64,000 nt of DNA. It comes from JAFAGX01 sp963759875. GTDB lineage: Bacteria; Acidobacteriota; Terriglobia; Terriglobales; Acidobacteriaceae. The stretch spans positions 620,001 through 684,000 of the forward strand of contig CAVXBB010000017.1 of NCBI GenBank assembly GCA_963759875.1, given 5' to 3'. The notes below the pieces were generated by a model. The model was given only the letters and a program-made list of their open reading frames with translations, was not told where the DNA came from and ran no database searches. Shown one piece after another: positions 9,556-18,568 of this stretch (within the stretch, counting starts at the first letter, position 1; each line of letters starts with the position of its first letter). The position numbers were made by a program, and so were the translations under genes.

Positions 9556-9951
9556 ATGCGGGTTTTGAAAGCGAGTGCGCTGTATTTCGCGATTGTATTC
9601 GGAACGGGGTTCTTGCTCGGACCAATTCGACTTCTGTGGCTTGTGCCTCGTGTCGGAACGCGCAGCGCTGAACTGATGGAAACACCAGTCATGCTGGTGG
9701 TGATCATCGTGGCCGCGCGCTGGACGGTTCAGCGGTTGGCGCTGCCACCCACGTATTCTAAGCGTTGGGCCATGGGCATGGTCGCATTGAGCTTCATGCT
9801 GCTCGCGGAATTTTCTCTGGTGCTTTGGTTGCGAGGAATGTCTTTGAAGGATTATTTCGCTACCCGGGACCCCGTATCGGGAACGGTCTATTATCTCGCG
9901 CTTGCAGTTTTCGCCGTCATGCCACGGCTACTCTCCAGTAAACGGGCCTGA
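9556..9951 (+). CDS. Small four-helix membrane protein of unknown function
   Basis: 131 residues with about four predicted transmembrane segments (near 8-28, 42-60, 72-92 and 108-125) and basic loops. I do not recognise a named family. It starts 10 bases after the M13 peptidase stop, which suggests an operon. The 3' end converges with egtD. Confidence 0.65.
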   Translation: MRVLKASALYFAIVFGTGFLLGPIRLLWLVPRVGTRSAELMETPVMLVVIIVAARWTVQRLALPPTYSKRWAMGMVALSFMLLAEFSLVLWLRGMSLKDYFATRDPVSGTVYYLALAVFAVMPRLLSSKRA

Positions 9952-10002
9952 CTTCTTCAAGCCGGCCAGCAAGACTCACGGCTGCCCTATTCTGCCGAAG
10001 AT

Positions 10003-10959
10003 TTACTTCACGCGCGCCAGGTTCAGCGCGAACCACTTACGTTCATCAAACCAGGTTCGCGTCAGCACGAAGCCAGCGGGTTCTAACATATCGCGCACCA
10101 TGTTCGGAGTGTACTTGTAGCTGTTTTCGGTGTGCATTTTCTCCCTGGTTGCGAACTTAATGCGCAGGTTGAGCGCGGGGATGTTCACGCCCTGCGACCG
10201 CAAGCTTTCGAGATAGATCTCAATCCGGGATTGCTCCGGATTCCAACGGGCAACATGGCGGAAGCACGAGAGATCAAAATCGGCGCCCAACTCCCGATTC
10301 AGCCTGCTCAGAATGTTCTTGTTGAAACGCTCTGTAATACCCTGTGCATCGTCGTATGCCGGCAGCAAGATCGATTCGTCTTTAGCAAGGTCCGTTCCAA
10401 GCAGTAAAGCGTCGTCAACCGCAAGTTGCTGGCGAATGTCGGTTAGCATCTCTACGGCGGTTTGCAGATCAAAGTTGCCAATGCTCGAGCCAAGATACAA
10501 AACCAATCTTGGCGGCGGAACATCGCGAAGAAACTTGAAACCGCAGCTGAAATCGGCTACCACAGGCCGAACCGCTATGCCAGGACATTGCACTTGCACT
10601 CGCTCCCGGGCTTCATTGAGCGCAGCAGTCGATATATCAACCGGAAAATAAGGAACCCGCATTTGCCTTCGCGAGAACGCCTGCAACAACGTGCACGTTT
10701 TCGCTGCCGTTCCCGCGCCCAGTTCGACAATCGTGATTGCCGTCCCTGTTGCCTGGGCGATCTCTCCCGAGTAGTTCCGGAGAATCTCCAATTCGGTTCG
10801 CGTCGGGTAATACTCGGGTAAGCAAGTAATCTGCTCGAACAACGCGGAGCCGCAAGCGTCATAAAAAAGCTTACAGGGCAGAGATTTGGGACAGCTCGTA
10901 AGCCCTTCGCGCACTTCGTCCGCGTATACGGGTAAACCAACCAGTTCCCGAGCAATCAT
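10003..10959 (-). CDS. egtD: L-histidine N-alpha-methyltransferase EgtD
   Basis: Trimethylates histidine to hercynine using SAM, the first step of ergothioneine biosynthesis. The frame is open much further upstream, but the start at 10959 gives the usual EgtD length (318 residues) and overlaps the egtB stop in an ATGA arrangement, so translation is probably coupled. Visible motifs are CKLFYDACGSALFEQIT and LPEYYPTRTE in the N-terminal part, the SAM loop VELGAGTAAKT, LYLGSSIGNF and LGTDLAKDE. The C-terminal part ends FDERKWFALNLARVK. No egtA, egtC or egtE is adjacent. Confidence 0.92.
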   Translation of the reverse strand: MIARELVGLPVYADEVREGLTSCPKSLPCKLFYDACGSALFEQITCLPEYYPTRTELEILRNYSGEIAQATGTAITIVELGAGTAAKTCTLLQAFSRRQMRVPYFPVDISTAALNEARERVQVQCPGIAVRPVVADFSCGFKFLRDVPPPRLVLYLGSSIGNFDLQTAVEMLTDIRQQLAVDDALLLGTDLAKDESILLPAYDDAQGITERFNKNILSRLNRELGADFDLSCFRHVARWNPEQSRIEIYLESLRSQGVNIPALNLRIKFATREKMHTENSYKYTPNMVRDMLEPAGFVLTRTWFDERKWFALNLARVK

Positions 10960-12215
10960 TGGGCTAACCTGATTCCGGAGAATTGCCATCTGGCTTGGGG
11001 CGGGAAAAAGTTTCGGTAGGTTGCACGAATGTGGCTGGACGGCGTGGCGCATGATCCACCGCGCAACACCATCTGATTGCACATAAACTTTCCGTTGTAC
11101 TCGCCAACCAAACCGGCAGCCGGCTTGAATCCCGGATACGCAATGTATGGGCTCGCCGTCCATTCCCACACGTCCCCGAATATCTGCTGACTGCCTCTGC
11201 CGGGTGACGGCTGCGGATGAAAGACATGATCCTCCAGGAAAGTGCCGCGTGATGGCATCCGGGTTGCAGCCAGTTCCCATTCCTGTTCGCGCGGTAGTCG
11301 CGCGCCGCTCCAACGGGCATAGGCATCGGCTTCGTAGAAGCTGACATGGCACACGGGTTCAGCTTCATCCAGTTCTTTCAGGCCGGTTACTGTGAACTGC
11401 CACCATGAGCCATCGTCTCGCTGCTCCCAGTAGAGCGGCGCACCCCAGCGCTCTCTGCACAACGTGTCCCATCCGTCAGAGAGCCACAATTCAGGACGGC
11501 TGTAAGCGTTATCCCGGATAAATTCGAGATATTCGCCATTCGTGACAGGCCGCGACGCAATGCGAAAATCCTGCAGGAACACTTCATGTCGCGGCGCCTC
11601 ATTGTCAAATGCAAATCCACCGCCTTCATGCCCGATCCCGTACATGCCTGCTGCAAAATCAATCCAGCGCACTTGGGGAACGGAAAGCTGGCGGCTATTT
11701 TTGCCGGCCGTTTCAGGGCGCAGCGGACTCGACCAGAGAGCATGCTTGATATCAGTCATGATCAATTCTTGGTGCTGCTGTTCGTGATTTAATCCCAACT
11801 CAACGAGGTCGAGCACACTGCCCTCTGCGCTCTCAACGTAACTGAGCAGAGCGCGTTCAACGTAATCCCGGTACGCATGCACTTGCTGCAGGCTGGGCCG
11901 CGACATCAGCCCGCGCGCTCCGCGATACGGGTGTGAGCCGAGCTGCTTGTAGTACGAATTGAACAAGAATTTGTATCGGGGATCAAAAGGCTTGTAGGTC
12001 GGAACGCACGCCTGCAAAATAAATGTCTCAAAAAACCAGGTAGTGTGGGCGAGATGCCATTTGGTCGGACTAGCATCGGGCATGGACTGAAGCATCTGGT
12101 CCTCAGGAGAGAGGCCGTCCGTGATACCGAGGCTGGTGCCGCGAATTTCTGTAAAACGTTCGCGTAATGACGGCCTGATGGCGGCATCCGGTTGGGGCAA
12201 GGCAATTGTAGTCAT
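10956..12215 (-). CDS. egtB: Ergothioneine sulfoxide synthase EgtB
   Basis: A non-haem iron enzyme joining hercynine to a thiol substrate with oxygen. The N-terminal DinB-like domain has the iron His residues in KWHLAHTTWFFE and NHEQQHQELI (HxxxH). The C-terminal half is a formylglycine-generating-enzyme fold (PVTNGEYLEF, ARLPREQEWELAA, GDVWEWTASPY, VLRGGSCATP). The start at 12215 has GGAG six bases upstream; in-frame starts at 12227 and 12308 exist. Length is about 419 residues. Because egtA and egtC are absent nearby, the thiol may be cysteine rather than gamma-glutamylcysteine, as shown for the acidobacterial Chloracidobacterium enzyme. That is inference. Confidence 0.92.
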   Translation of the reverse strand: MTTIALPQPDAAIRPSLRERFTEIRGTSLGITDGLSPEDQMLQSMPDASPTKWHLAHTTWFFETFILQACVPTYKPFDPRYKFLFNSYYKQLGSHPYRGARGLMSRPSLQQVHAYRDYVERALLSYVESAEGSVLDLVELGLNHEQQHQELIMTDIKHALWSSPLRPETAGKNSRQLSVPQVRWIDFAAGMYGIGHEGGGFAFDNEAPRHEVFLQDFRIASRPVTNGEYLEFIRDNAYSRPELWLSDGWDTLCRERWGAPLYWEQRDDGSWWQFTVTGLKELDEAEPVCHVSFYEADAYARWSGARLPREQEWELAATRMPSRGTFLEDHVFHPQPSPGRGSQQIFGDVWEWTASPYIAYPGFKPAAGLVGEYNGKFMCNQMVLRGGSCATPSSHIRATYRNFFPPQARWQFSGIRLAQ

Positions 12216-12390
12216 AGGCTGCTCCATGGTTCGTGCCGAGATTGAGTGCGGGACATTCAGTATCGGATGCAGGTAGGCACCCGCCCGTTGTTGAAAATTT
12301 CGCGGCAATTTTTTGCAGCGACTTTCTGCACCACGTAAAGGCCCAAACGCTGGAAGCCATTGCGGTTAGGCCGCACGCGCCACACAGAGA

Positions 12391-12406
12391 AGTGACAGAA
12401 ATCACT
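12391..12406. promoter_or_regulatory. CRP/FNR-like dyad AGTGA-N6-TCACT
   Basis: A perfect 5-bp inverted repeat with a 6-base spacer, close to the CRP consensus TGTGA-N6-TCACA. It lies 65 bases before the uspA-like start and about 175 bases before egtB, in the divergent intergenic region. No promoter elements were confirmed, so the regulator is a guess. Confidence 0.35.
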
Positions 12407-12470
12407 GCATAAAGTTCATTTAATGAGCTATCTCTAAATTGACGGAGAGTCCCACGGGTGGAGGTATCGT

Positions 12471-13355
12471 ATGGCAGCCACATTTCCCGTCACCACACGC
12501 GTCACCATCAAAAACATTCTGCTGGCCACAGATTTCTCAGAAGTTTCAAACAGCGCATTGACTTACGCGTGCAATTTGGCGCGCTCGTATGGCAGCAAGG
12601 TCTTTGTGACTCACGTCGTCCCTCCCGAGCCATATCTGGCTGTTCCCATGGATCCAATTCCGATCGACCTCAATGTGTTTTGGAATAGAGAGAAACAGAA
12701 CATGGCTGAATTTGTGTGCGCGAAAGCCTTGGAGGAGATACCTCACCAGGACATTTTGCAGCGTGGTGAGCTCTGGGATGTGATTTCTACGATCATCGAC
12801 AGGGAAAGAATTGATCTTGTGGTCGCGGGTACACACGGCAGGAAAGGTCTGAGAAGAGTTGTGCTCGGCTCGGTGGCTGAGAAAATCTATCGCCAAGCGA
12901 AATGCCCGGTTCTCAGCGTGCGTCCTGAGACCGCAGGTTGCTGCACGACCGCATGGGAGCTGAAACGAATTCTATTCGCCACGGACTTTTCTGAAACGTC
13001 TCTTCACGCATTGCCTTATGCCATTTCGCTCGCGGAGGAAAATCAGGCTACCCTGATATTTCTGAATGTTGCCCCGCTCGTTCCCCATCAATACAAGCAG
13101 TCGGTTATGGAAAGCACGTGCAAGCGTTTGGAAGCCTTGATGCCTGCGGAGCACTGGAGCAATCCCGATTTCGTCGTCTGTTTCGACTTCCCTGCACAAG
13201 GGATACTGCGCATTGCTCAAGACCGTGAAACTGATTTGATTGTTTTAGGAGTTAATCGACGCGCAGCGGTCGGATTCTCATCTCACCTTCCTTGGTCCAC
13301 CGCGTCGGACGTCGTAAGCGCCGCACCATGCCCCGTTTTGACTGTACGCGGCTAA
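12471..13355 (+). CDS. Tandem universal stress protein (two UspA domains)
   Basis: 294 residues comprise two UspA folds, about 12-150 and 163-293, each opening with ILLATDFSE or ILFATDFSE. The first repeat keeps the ATP-binding signature (GTHGRKGLRRVVLGS, G-2X-G-9X-G-S). In the second it is degenerate (GVNRRAAVGFSSHLPWST), so probably only the first binds ATP in the usual way. GGAGG stands six bases before the ATG. It is transcribed away from egtB. Usp proteins serve in stress and energy limitation; no specific partner is visible. Confidence 0.9.
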   Translation: MAATFPVTTRVTIKNILLATDFSEVSNSALTYACNLARSYGSKVFVTHVVPPEPYLAVPMDPIPIDLNVFWNREKQNMAEFVCAKALEEIPHQDILQRGELWDVISTIIDRERIDLVVAGTHGRKGLRRVVLGSVAEKIYRQAKCPVLSVRPETAGCCTTAWELKRILFATDFSETSLHALPYAISLAEENQATLIFLNVAPLVPHQYKQSVMESTCKRLEALMPAEHWSNPDFVVCFDFPAQGILRIAQDRETDLIVLGVNRRAAVGFSSHLPWSTASDVVSAAPCPVLTVRG

Positions 13356-13479
13356 CGTGCACCTGCGCGTAGCTTTTGCAAGCACCGCCCAGGGGTAAAA
13401 CCGCATCCTCCGATTACAATAAGAACATCGCCAGCAGCGTTGAACCACGCAACGCCGATCACAGGGAGAAGACTACTCA

Positions 13480-14391
13480 TTGCCTTCCGTAACTCGTCGG
13501 AAATTTTTATTCACGGCCGGCATCGCTGCGGCCAGTATCTTTGTTCTTGACGATACGGTAATCCGGGAACCGAATCACCCCGAACTCGTGAGGGTCGAGA
13601 TGTGCTTGCCTCGGCTGCCCGCGGAATTCGATGGCTTTACTATCGCTCAGTTAAGCGATTTTCATTATGACGAGGTGTTCTCGGCCGTTCCCATCCGCCG
13701 CGCAGTTGAAATAGTTAATCGTCTAAATCCGGACCTAATTGCGCTCACCGGAGACTTTGTGACAATCCCGGTTTTCAATCTGGGAGACAAAAAACAGTTC
13801 GCCCAAGCTGCGGAGCCTTGCGCAAAGCTCCTGAGCAGTTTGCGCTGCGCTATCTCGCCCTTCGCGGTGCTAGGAAATCACGATGTTCTCAGCAATCCCG
13901 GACTCATAACTGCGGCTCTCAATTCCCGCGGTATTCAAGTTCTGCGGGACCGCTCTCTGCCGATCGAGCGAAATGGCCGGCGACTCTGGATTTGCGGCCT
14001 CGATTCGGTGGAAACGAATCCGAGTCTTCAGCGCGCTTTGTCGGGCGTTCCAAGCACAGAACCTATGGTGCTGCTAATGCACGAACCCGATTTTGCGGAT
14101 CAAGCCTCACATTACTCGGTAGACCTGCAGCTCTCAGGACATTCCCACGGAGGACAGATTTGGATTCCGGGGATCGGTGCACCCTGGTTACCGAGTTACG
14201 CCAGGAAGTACCCGCGCGGCCGGTACACAGTACGCTCTCTGCCGCTTTACACGAATATCGGGTTGGGCACAATTCGGGTTCCGGCACGTTTGAATTGCAC
14301 GCCTGAAGTTACCCTGTTTACGTTGCGTTCCGCCGAGCAAAACAAGCCTGCGAGCGCCGACGCTCTCAAGACCATGACTTTCCAGGCCTAA
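13480..14391 (+). CDS. Tat-exported metallophosphoesterase (YkuE/YaeI-like)
   Basis: A calcineurin-like phosphoesterase with a TTG start at 13480 behind AGGGAGAA. The N-terminus has a twin-arginine pattern (TRRKFLFTAG plus a hydrophobic stretch), suggesting Tat export. Metal motifs occur in order: QLSDFHYD (DxH), LTGDFV (GD), LGNHDV (GNHD), LLMHEPDF and SGHSHGGQIWIPG (GHSHGGQ). The length of 303 residues fits the YkuE-type subfamily, in which phospholipid or nucleotide phosphodiesters have been proposed as substrates. The true substrate is unknown. It seems monocistronic. Confidence 0.88.
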   Translation: MPSVTRRKFLFTAGIAAASIFVLDDTVIREPNHPELVRVEMCLPRLPAEFDGFTIAQLSDFHYDEVFSAVPIRRAVEIVNRLNPDLIALTGDFVTIPVFNLGDKKQFAQAAEPCAKLLSSLRCAISPFAVLGNHDVLSNPGLITAALNSRGIQVLRDRSLPIERNGRRLWICGLDSVETNPSLQRALSGVPSTEPMVLLMHEPDFADQASHYSVDLQLSGHSHGGQIWIPGIGAPWLPSYARKYPRGRYTVRSLPLYTNIGLGTIRVPARLNCTPEVTLFTLRSAEQNKPASADALKTMTFQA

Positions 14392-14455
14392 ATCGGTTAG
14401 TCACAGGGAGCGGTTCTCGGGAAGCTTCTCGTCTCTTCCTAATGGTCTTACGACC

Positions 14456-15139
14456 CTACTCAGTCGCAACTTGCCAGGTGCCGTTGTCCGCCTTAGCCAA
14501 TGAGATCGTCACTTGCGTGGGAGCAGCGTGATAGAAATTTGCCCCGTATTTATCGATCAGGGTCGCACGATCCCATGTATTGAAGCTCTTTACTGTTGCG
14601 CCAGATGCATCCAGAAGTTCGCCCAATGGCGTGGTTTTCCAATTCCAGCTCATCGTGATGTTGGCCCGAGTGGGACTTAACATCTGGATATGAGAGACCG
14701 CCACCAGTTTCCGCTCCGCGACCGGCACTTCGTAAACCTGGGTGCTGTCTTTTTCTTTGCCAATGGTTACTCCATCAATTCGCTTCACGAATTCTTGCCC
14801 GGCGCTGGTCAGCGCTATCGGATACGTGTTGCCATATGTCCCCTGACCTTTGCCTATGACAACCAGCCCGGCCTTTTCGAGCAGCTTGTAATGCGGGCCT
14901 TGTGGGTTGTCGTCCACCGAGGATTTCACCGCTCCCGTGTGGAAGCGAAGTGTAACCGGCCCCTGCTGTTTCAGCACTGATGCGGCCACCTGAGTCGCTT
15001 CTTCCATGCTAAGCACTTTTCGGTTTTGGATGATGTAGTAGCCGGCCACGCCCACCACCGTGAGAATGAGCGCAACGATCAGCAGGAGAGGCACAATCGA
15101 GGACTCTTGCTTTTCCAGTTCCAGCTCTTGTTCGAACAT
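14456..15139 (-). CDS. Single-pass membrane protein of unknown function
   Basis: The start at 15139 is taken because the mRNA reads GGGAGGAT just before the ATG; an upstream frame start at 15271 adds a poorly structured stretch. The 227-residue protein has a short cytoplasmic acidic N-terminus (MFEQELELEKQE), one transmembrane helix at about 15-36, and an extracytoplasmic domain of some 190 residues containing repeated Thr/Gly-rich beta segments. The frame ends exactly at a TGA in 14456-14458. No family recognised. Confidence 0.65.
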   Translation of the reverse strand: MFEQELELEKQESSIVPLLLIVALILTVVGVAGYYIIQNRKVLSMEEATQVAASVLKQQGPVTLRFHTGAVKSSVDDNPQGPHYKLLEKAGLVVIGKGQGTYGNTYPIALTSAGQEFVKRIDGVTIGKEKDSTQVYEVPVAERKLVAVSHIQMLSPTRANITMSWNWKTTPLGELLDASGATVKSFNTWDRATLIDKYGANFYHAAPTQVTISLAKADNGTWQVATE

Positions 15140-15317
15140 CGCATCCTCCCGGGGAACCTGCTGGCGATCGCCGCCACAGCTGAGGAGTGCCGCCGCAGTC
15201 TCACCAGTATTTTCGGAGAATTGCTCATACCCCGATGTGACCTCGGTCACAAACGCATGTTCCCGCATCACTTGGCTTTTCAGCTAAAATGAAGCAGCCT
15301 CCGATACTGGACCAGCC

Positions 15318-16292
15318 GTGGATCAAGAAAAGCCGAACCAGCCCAAAAGTGCTACCCCCAAAGACCCGAAATCCGCTTCGACTCTCGGCGTGAGTTTGCA
15401 AGATGTGCTACGGCGGCTGCGGTCAGATTCGGGCCAGAACAAACCTGGGCAAGAAAAGATCGAAGCTGCACTTGAAGCTGTGCAGAAGCTTGCTCTTCAA
15501 ATGGATACTGATTCAGCCGCCGCATCAGGTGCTGAAGGGCGCGAGTCGCGGTCCTGCCATTCCTGTGGCAACGCCAATCCGCGAGAGAACCACTTCTGTG
15601 CAAAGTGCGGGGTTCCGTTGCACGATCTGCCGGAAGGCGAAGCCCCAGCTCCTGAACAAGTCAAGTTGATCAACCCGCTTTCACCCGCGGGCGGTCAGCA
15701 CTATTACCATCATCATTATCACCACCATTATTTCTCTTCCTCCGGAGACGTGCCGGTTTCATCCGCAGAGTCACGTGTCTCAACTGCCTCTATGCCGCGG
15801 GAAGCTTCTAAAACTCGGCCTAATACGGGAGCGGGGCTCAGCCGCGCCGAGATCGCGTTGCGCAAGCTTGCACAAGACTGGGCGCTCGCCTGTAACACCA
15901 AGCATCTTGACGATCTGGTCGAACTGTATACGGCAGACGCAATTGTGCTGCGCCCCAACGTACCTCCCGTCCGCAGCACATCGTCCATCAGGGAACTCTT
16001 CTACTCCGTTTTGGAAGCTGGGTTGGGGGAAGTGGAAATGGAGCCGTTGCGCGTTGAGGTCTTCGGAGAAATAGCCTATGAAGTTGGACGCTGCAGCATG
16101 CTGGCGCCGACTTCTATGGGCAAGCGCCGCGAGGAACGCGGCAAATACGTAATCCTCGCTGCACGTCAGGCCGGCGAATGGAAAATTATTGTCGATTGCT
16201 GGTCGACCGACCTGAGTCCGGCTATGGCCGAACCCGCCAAAACTGCACCCTTTGCTACCGGGGCCACGCCTAGAAGCGCCAAGAGTAGTTGA
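15318..16292 (+). CDS. Zinc-ribbon protein with His-rich linker and SnoaL-like domain
   Basis: A GTG start at 15318 opens a 324-residue soluble protein. The order is: a Pro/Lys-rich N-terminus; a short helical segment; a double-CxxC zinc ribbon at about 78-100 (CHSCGNANPRENHFCAKC); a Pro-rich linker; a strikingly His/Tyr-rich tract at about 125-140 (HYYHHHYHHHY); and a SnoaL/DUF4440-like domain at about 175-300 (LAQDWALACNTKHLDDLVEL, then VDCWSTDL). The His tract could bind metal. Role unknown. It is divergent from the single-pass membrane protein gene. Confidence 0.75.
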   Translation: MDQEKPNQPKSATPKDPKSASTLGVSLQDVLRRLRSDSGQNKPGQEKIEAALEAVQKLALQMDTDSAAASGAEGRESRSCHSCGNANPRENHFCAKCGVPLHDLPEGEAPAPEQVKLINPLSPAGGQHYYHHHYHHHYFSSSGDVPVSSAESRVSTASMPREASKTRPNTGAGLSRAEIALRKLAQDWALACNTKHLDDLVELYTADAIVLRPNVPPVRSTSSIRELFYSVLEAGLGEVEMEPLRVEVFGEIAYEVGRCSMLAPTSMGKRREERGKYVILAARQAGEWKIIVDCWSTDLSPAMAEPAKTAPFATGATPRSAKSS

Positions 16293-16487
16293 AGGTGTCC
16301 TTATACCCCCTGGGTGAAAACTGAGTTCATCAGCTTTAGCGTCCGCTATCACAATGACGTGATTTCGTGACCTGCCCGGTCACTCACTATCGCTTCTTGC
16401 GCTGGAAAAACTCTGAACCACAGAACACGGTCAACAGGGGAAGCACCTGCCCCTAGAGGCAGGCCCCCGTGTCTGAACTCGGGCGGG

Positions 16488-16889
16488 TTATTCCGCCCCA
16501 ATTTCAACGTACTTGCTGTTTTCTGCGACCATCGTTTTCTTCACATTCGAGCGTGGTAACTGCCGACCAAGGTGCGCTGAATCCCAGATTTGCACCAAAG
16601 AGTAGCGATCGCCCTGTTGTAGAAAAACGAGGCTAGGAGCGTGTTCAACCTTCGGCGAGTCGACTAAGAAGGTCGTAAGTTTCGCCGAACCATTCGCGCC
16701 GACAATTTGCCACGAGTCACTGTTAGCCGCCCATACGCGGCGGACAGTGTAGTGACCGGCGGGCAAAGCCTTGCCAGAGGCAATGAATTGAAATGGAATG
16801 TTCAACCGCAATTCCTGCATTTGAGCGGCCGCGGGAAAGCATGCCGCGAAAAGCAGGGCCAGACACAGGCTGAGTTTACTTAACTTCAT
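16488..16889 (-). CDS. Small secreted protein of unknown function
   Basis: 133 residues with a clear signal peptide (MKLSKLSLCLALLFAACFPAAA-Q). The mature part is a small beta-rich domain starting with LRLNIPFQF and LPAGHYTVRRV, a pattern common to small exported acidobacterial proteins. AGGAGGAA precedes the ATG in the mRNA. No function can be named. The stop lies inside a GC-rich hairpin (GGGCGG/CCGCCC). Confidence 0.7.
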   Translation of the reverse strand: MKLSKLSLCLALLFAACFPAAAQMQELRLNIPFQFIASGKALPAGHYTVRRVWAANSDSWQIVGANGSAKLTTFLVDSPKVEHAPSLVFLQQGDRYSLVQIWDSAHLGRQLPRSNVKKTMVAENSKYVEIGAE

Positions 16890-17086
16890 CGAAAGTTCCT
16901 CCTCAATGTATTTGCACCGTTGTCAGTGCCATCCAGAGCAGATAGTAAGGTCACAACAAGTTACGTTGCCAGATAACGTGGGGTGGGGCAATGCGTTCGC
17001 CAAAAGTTATCGCGAGAACTACATAACACGTTTGTGCTAATCAACTGCGATCGAGCCCGGTGCACAGGCAGCGGTATGATCGTGGG

Positions 17087-17695
17087 GTGAAAGAACTAGC
17101 CGCATTTATTCTGGCGGGTGGGCAAAGCAGGCGTATGGGCACGGACAAGGTCTTTCTGCGCATAAACAACGAAACCCTCATCGAGCGTGCACTGCGACTC
17201 AGTCGAGCGATAACGGAGAACGTGTGGATCGTTGGTGATAAACGTAAGTTTGCGGCATTCAGTAACGCCGTTATTGAGGATGTCTATCGCGATCGCGGGC
17301 CGCTCGGGGCAATTCATGCCGCGCTTTCCAGCACTGAGTCGCGTCTCAACTTGCTTCTGGCAGTGGACATGCCGCTGTTGGACATGTCCTTCCTCAATTT
17401 CTTGGTCGGTTCTGCTCGAGAGTCAAACACAACCGTTACAGTGCCAAATGTTGGCGGCAGCTTCCAGCCTGTTTGCGCGGTTTACCGGAAAAACTTTGCT
17501 GCCTTCGCTGAAGAAGCCTTGCGGCACGGCCACAATAAAATCGATCCGTTGTTTGGAAAGGTCAGCACGCGGATCATCGACGAAGGCGAGTTGGCCCATG
17601 CTGGGTATTCTGCCGATATATTTCGCAACCTGAATACCCCGGATGATCTGGAAAGAGTGAGAAGCGTTCTCGAAGTCTCAGGCCCGCGGTACTAG
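17087..17695 (+). CDS. mobA: Molybdenum cofactor guanylyltransferase MobA
   Basis: Adds GMP to molybdopterin in molybdenum-cofactor maturation. The GTG at 17087 is favoured over one at 17060 because it begins directly with the conserved strand before LAGGQSRRMGTDK, the nucleotide-binding signature. Further motifs are EDVYRDRGPLGAIHAAL and LLLAVDMPLLD. Length is 202 residues, typical. No molybdoenzyme or other moa/moe gene is nearby. The last 18 bases overlap the 3' end of the convergent TPR gene. Confidence 0.9.
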   Translation: MKELAAFILAGGQSRRMGTDKVFLRINNETLIERALRLSRAITENVWIVGDKRKFAAFSNAVIEDVYRDRGPLGAIHAALSSTESRLNLLLAVDMPLLDMSFLNFLVGSARESNTTVTVPNVGGSFQPVCAVYRKNFAAFAEEALRHGHNKIDPLFGKVSTRIIDEGELAHAGYSADIFRNLNTPDDLERVRSVLEVSGPRY

Positions 17696-18568
17696 CTTTA
17701 GCCCATCCGCCTGCAAGATGCGCTTGATCTGATTTCGCGCATGGACTGCCCAAGGGCCGATGTGATCGAGCTTGACATAAGCCCGCCAGTGCTTCAGCGC
17801 TTTACGCGGTTCTTTCATCTTTTCGTAGGCGAGAGCCAGGTTGTAATGAGCATCGCCATAAGTTGGTGCCAGCCGTAGCGCAGTGTCGTAGGCCTGGATG
17901 GCCTCACTAACTCGACCAGTCTCGTCGAGCACGTTGCCAAGATCAAAATATGCTAGCGCGTAACGTGCATCGATGCTGATCGCGATGCGATAATGCTTCT
18001 CTGCCAGGACGTAATCCTGCCGGTTGTAATACAGCGTGCCCAGGTTGATGTTCGCCGCCGCGTGTTCGGGATCCATTTCCAACACCCTTTGATAAACCGC
18101 GATGGCTTGGGTCTGCGTGTTGGGATTTTCTTCCAGCGCGATGCCGTGGGCAAACAATTCGCCAACATCCTTGGGCTCGGCTTGAGGTTCGCTCCTTTGA
18201 ACCGCTACCGTGGTGCTTGTCAGCACATTTTCGTGCACCCCAAAATCGAACATAAATTGCCCGGCGATGGGTTCTACTACTTTTCCGTCGTGACGAAACG
18301 CAACCCGATGCCCGGTTGTGAACGCGCCGGCTTCCAGCAGGGGATTCTCCATCCCCGCCGCCTGCTTCTGCATCGCTTCAAGTGACTGCCGGATCACTGC
18401 CGGACGCACTTTCCGTGCACACAGATCGCGTACTTTTTTAATCTGCAGGAGGTCAAAAAAAGAATAGTTTTCCGATGCCGTTACCAGCGCGGCCTTTTCC
18501 CACGCTGTCAACTGCCGCGCCGTGAGGCGCAAAATCCGGAGCAGGTCTGCTCTACTGTAGCGATGCAC
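17678..18568 (-). CDS. MerR-like HTH plus tetratricopeptide-repeat protein
   Basis: 296 residues. The N-terminus (YSRADLLRILRLTARQLTAWEK) and the following FFDLLQIKKVRDLCARKV look like a MerR-type winged helix, with a short helical stretch to about residue 75. The C-terminal 170 residues form about four TPR units (AAANINLGTLYYNRQDY, ALAYFDLGNVLDETGR, GDAHYNLALAYEKM). A DNA-binding head on a TPR body suggests a regulator or scaffold. No target is evident. The 3' end overlaps mobA by 18 bases, tail to tail. Confidence 0.75.
   Translation of the reverse strand: MHRYSRADLLRILRLTARQLTAWEKAALVTASENYSFFDLLQIKKVRDLCARKVRPAVIRQSLEAMQKQAAGMENPLLEAGAFTTGHRVAFRHDGKVVEPIAGQFMFDFGVHENVLTSTTVAVQRSEPQAEPKDVGELFAHGIALEENPNTQTQAIAVYQRVLEMDPEHAAANINLGTLYYNRQDYVLAEKHYRIAISIDARYALAYFDLGNVLDETGRVSEAIQAYDTALRLAPTYGDAHYNLALAYEKMKEPRKALKHWRAYVKLDHIGPWAVHARNQIKRILQADGLKLVPRA

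Noticed and set aside
10989..11352. Longer EgtD starts (10989 or 11352)
   Set aside because: They lie inside egtB, add non-homologous residues and lack the ATGA coupling.
16446..16463. Hairpin CCTGCC/GGCAGG as terminator
   Set aside because: Six-bp stem with no T-run on either strand.
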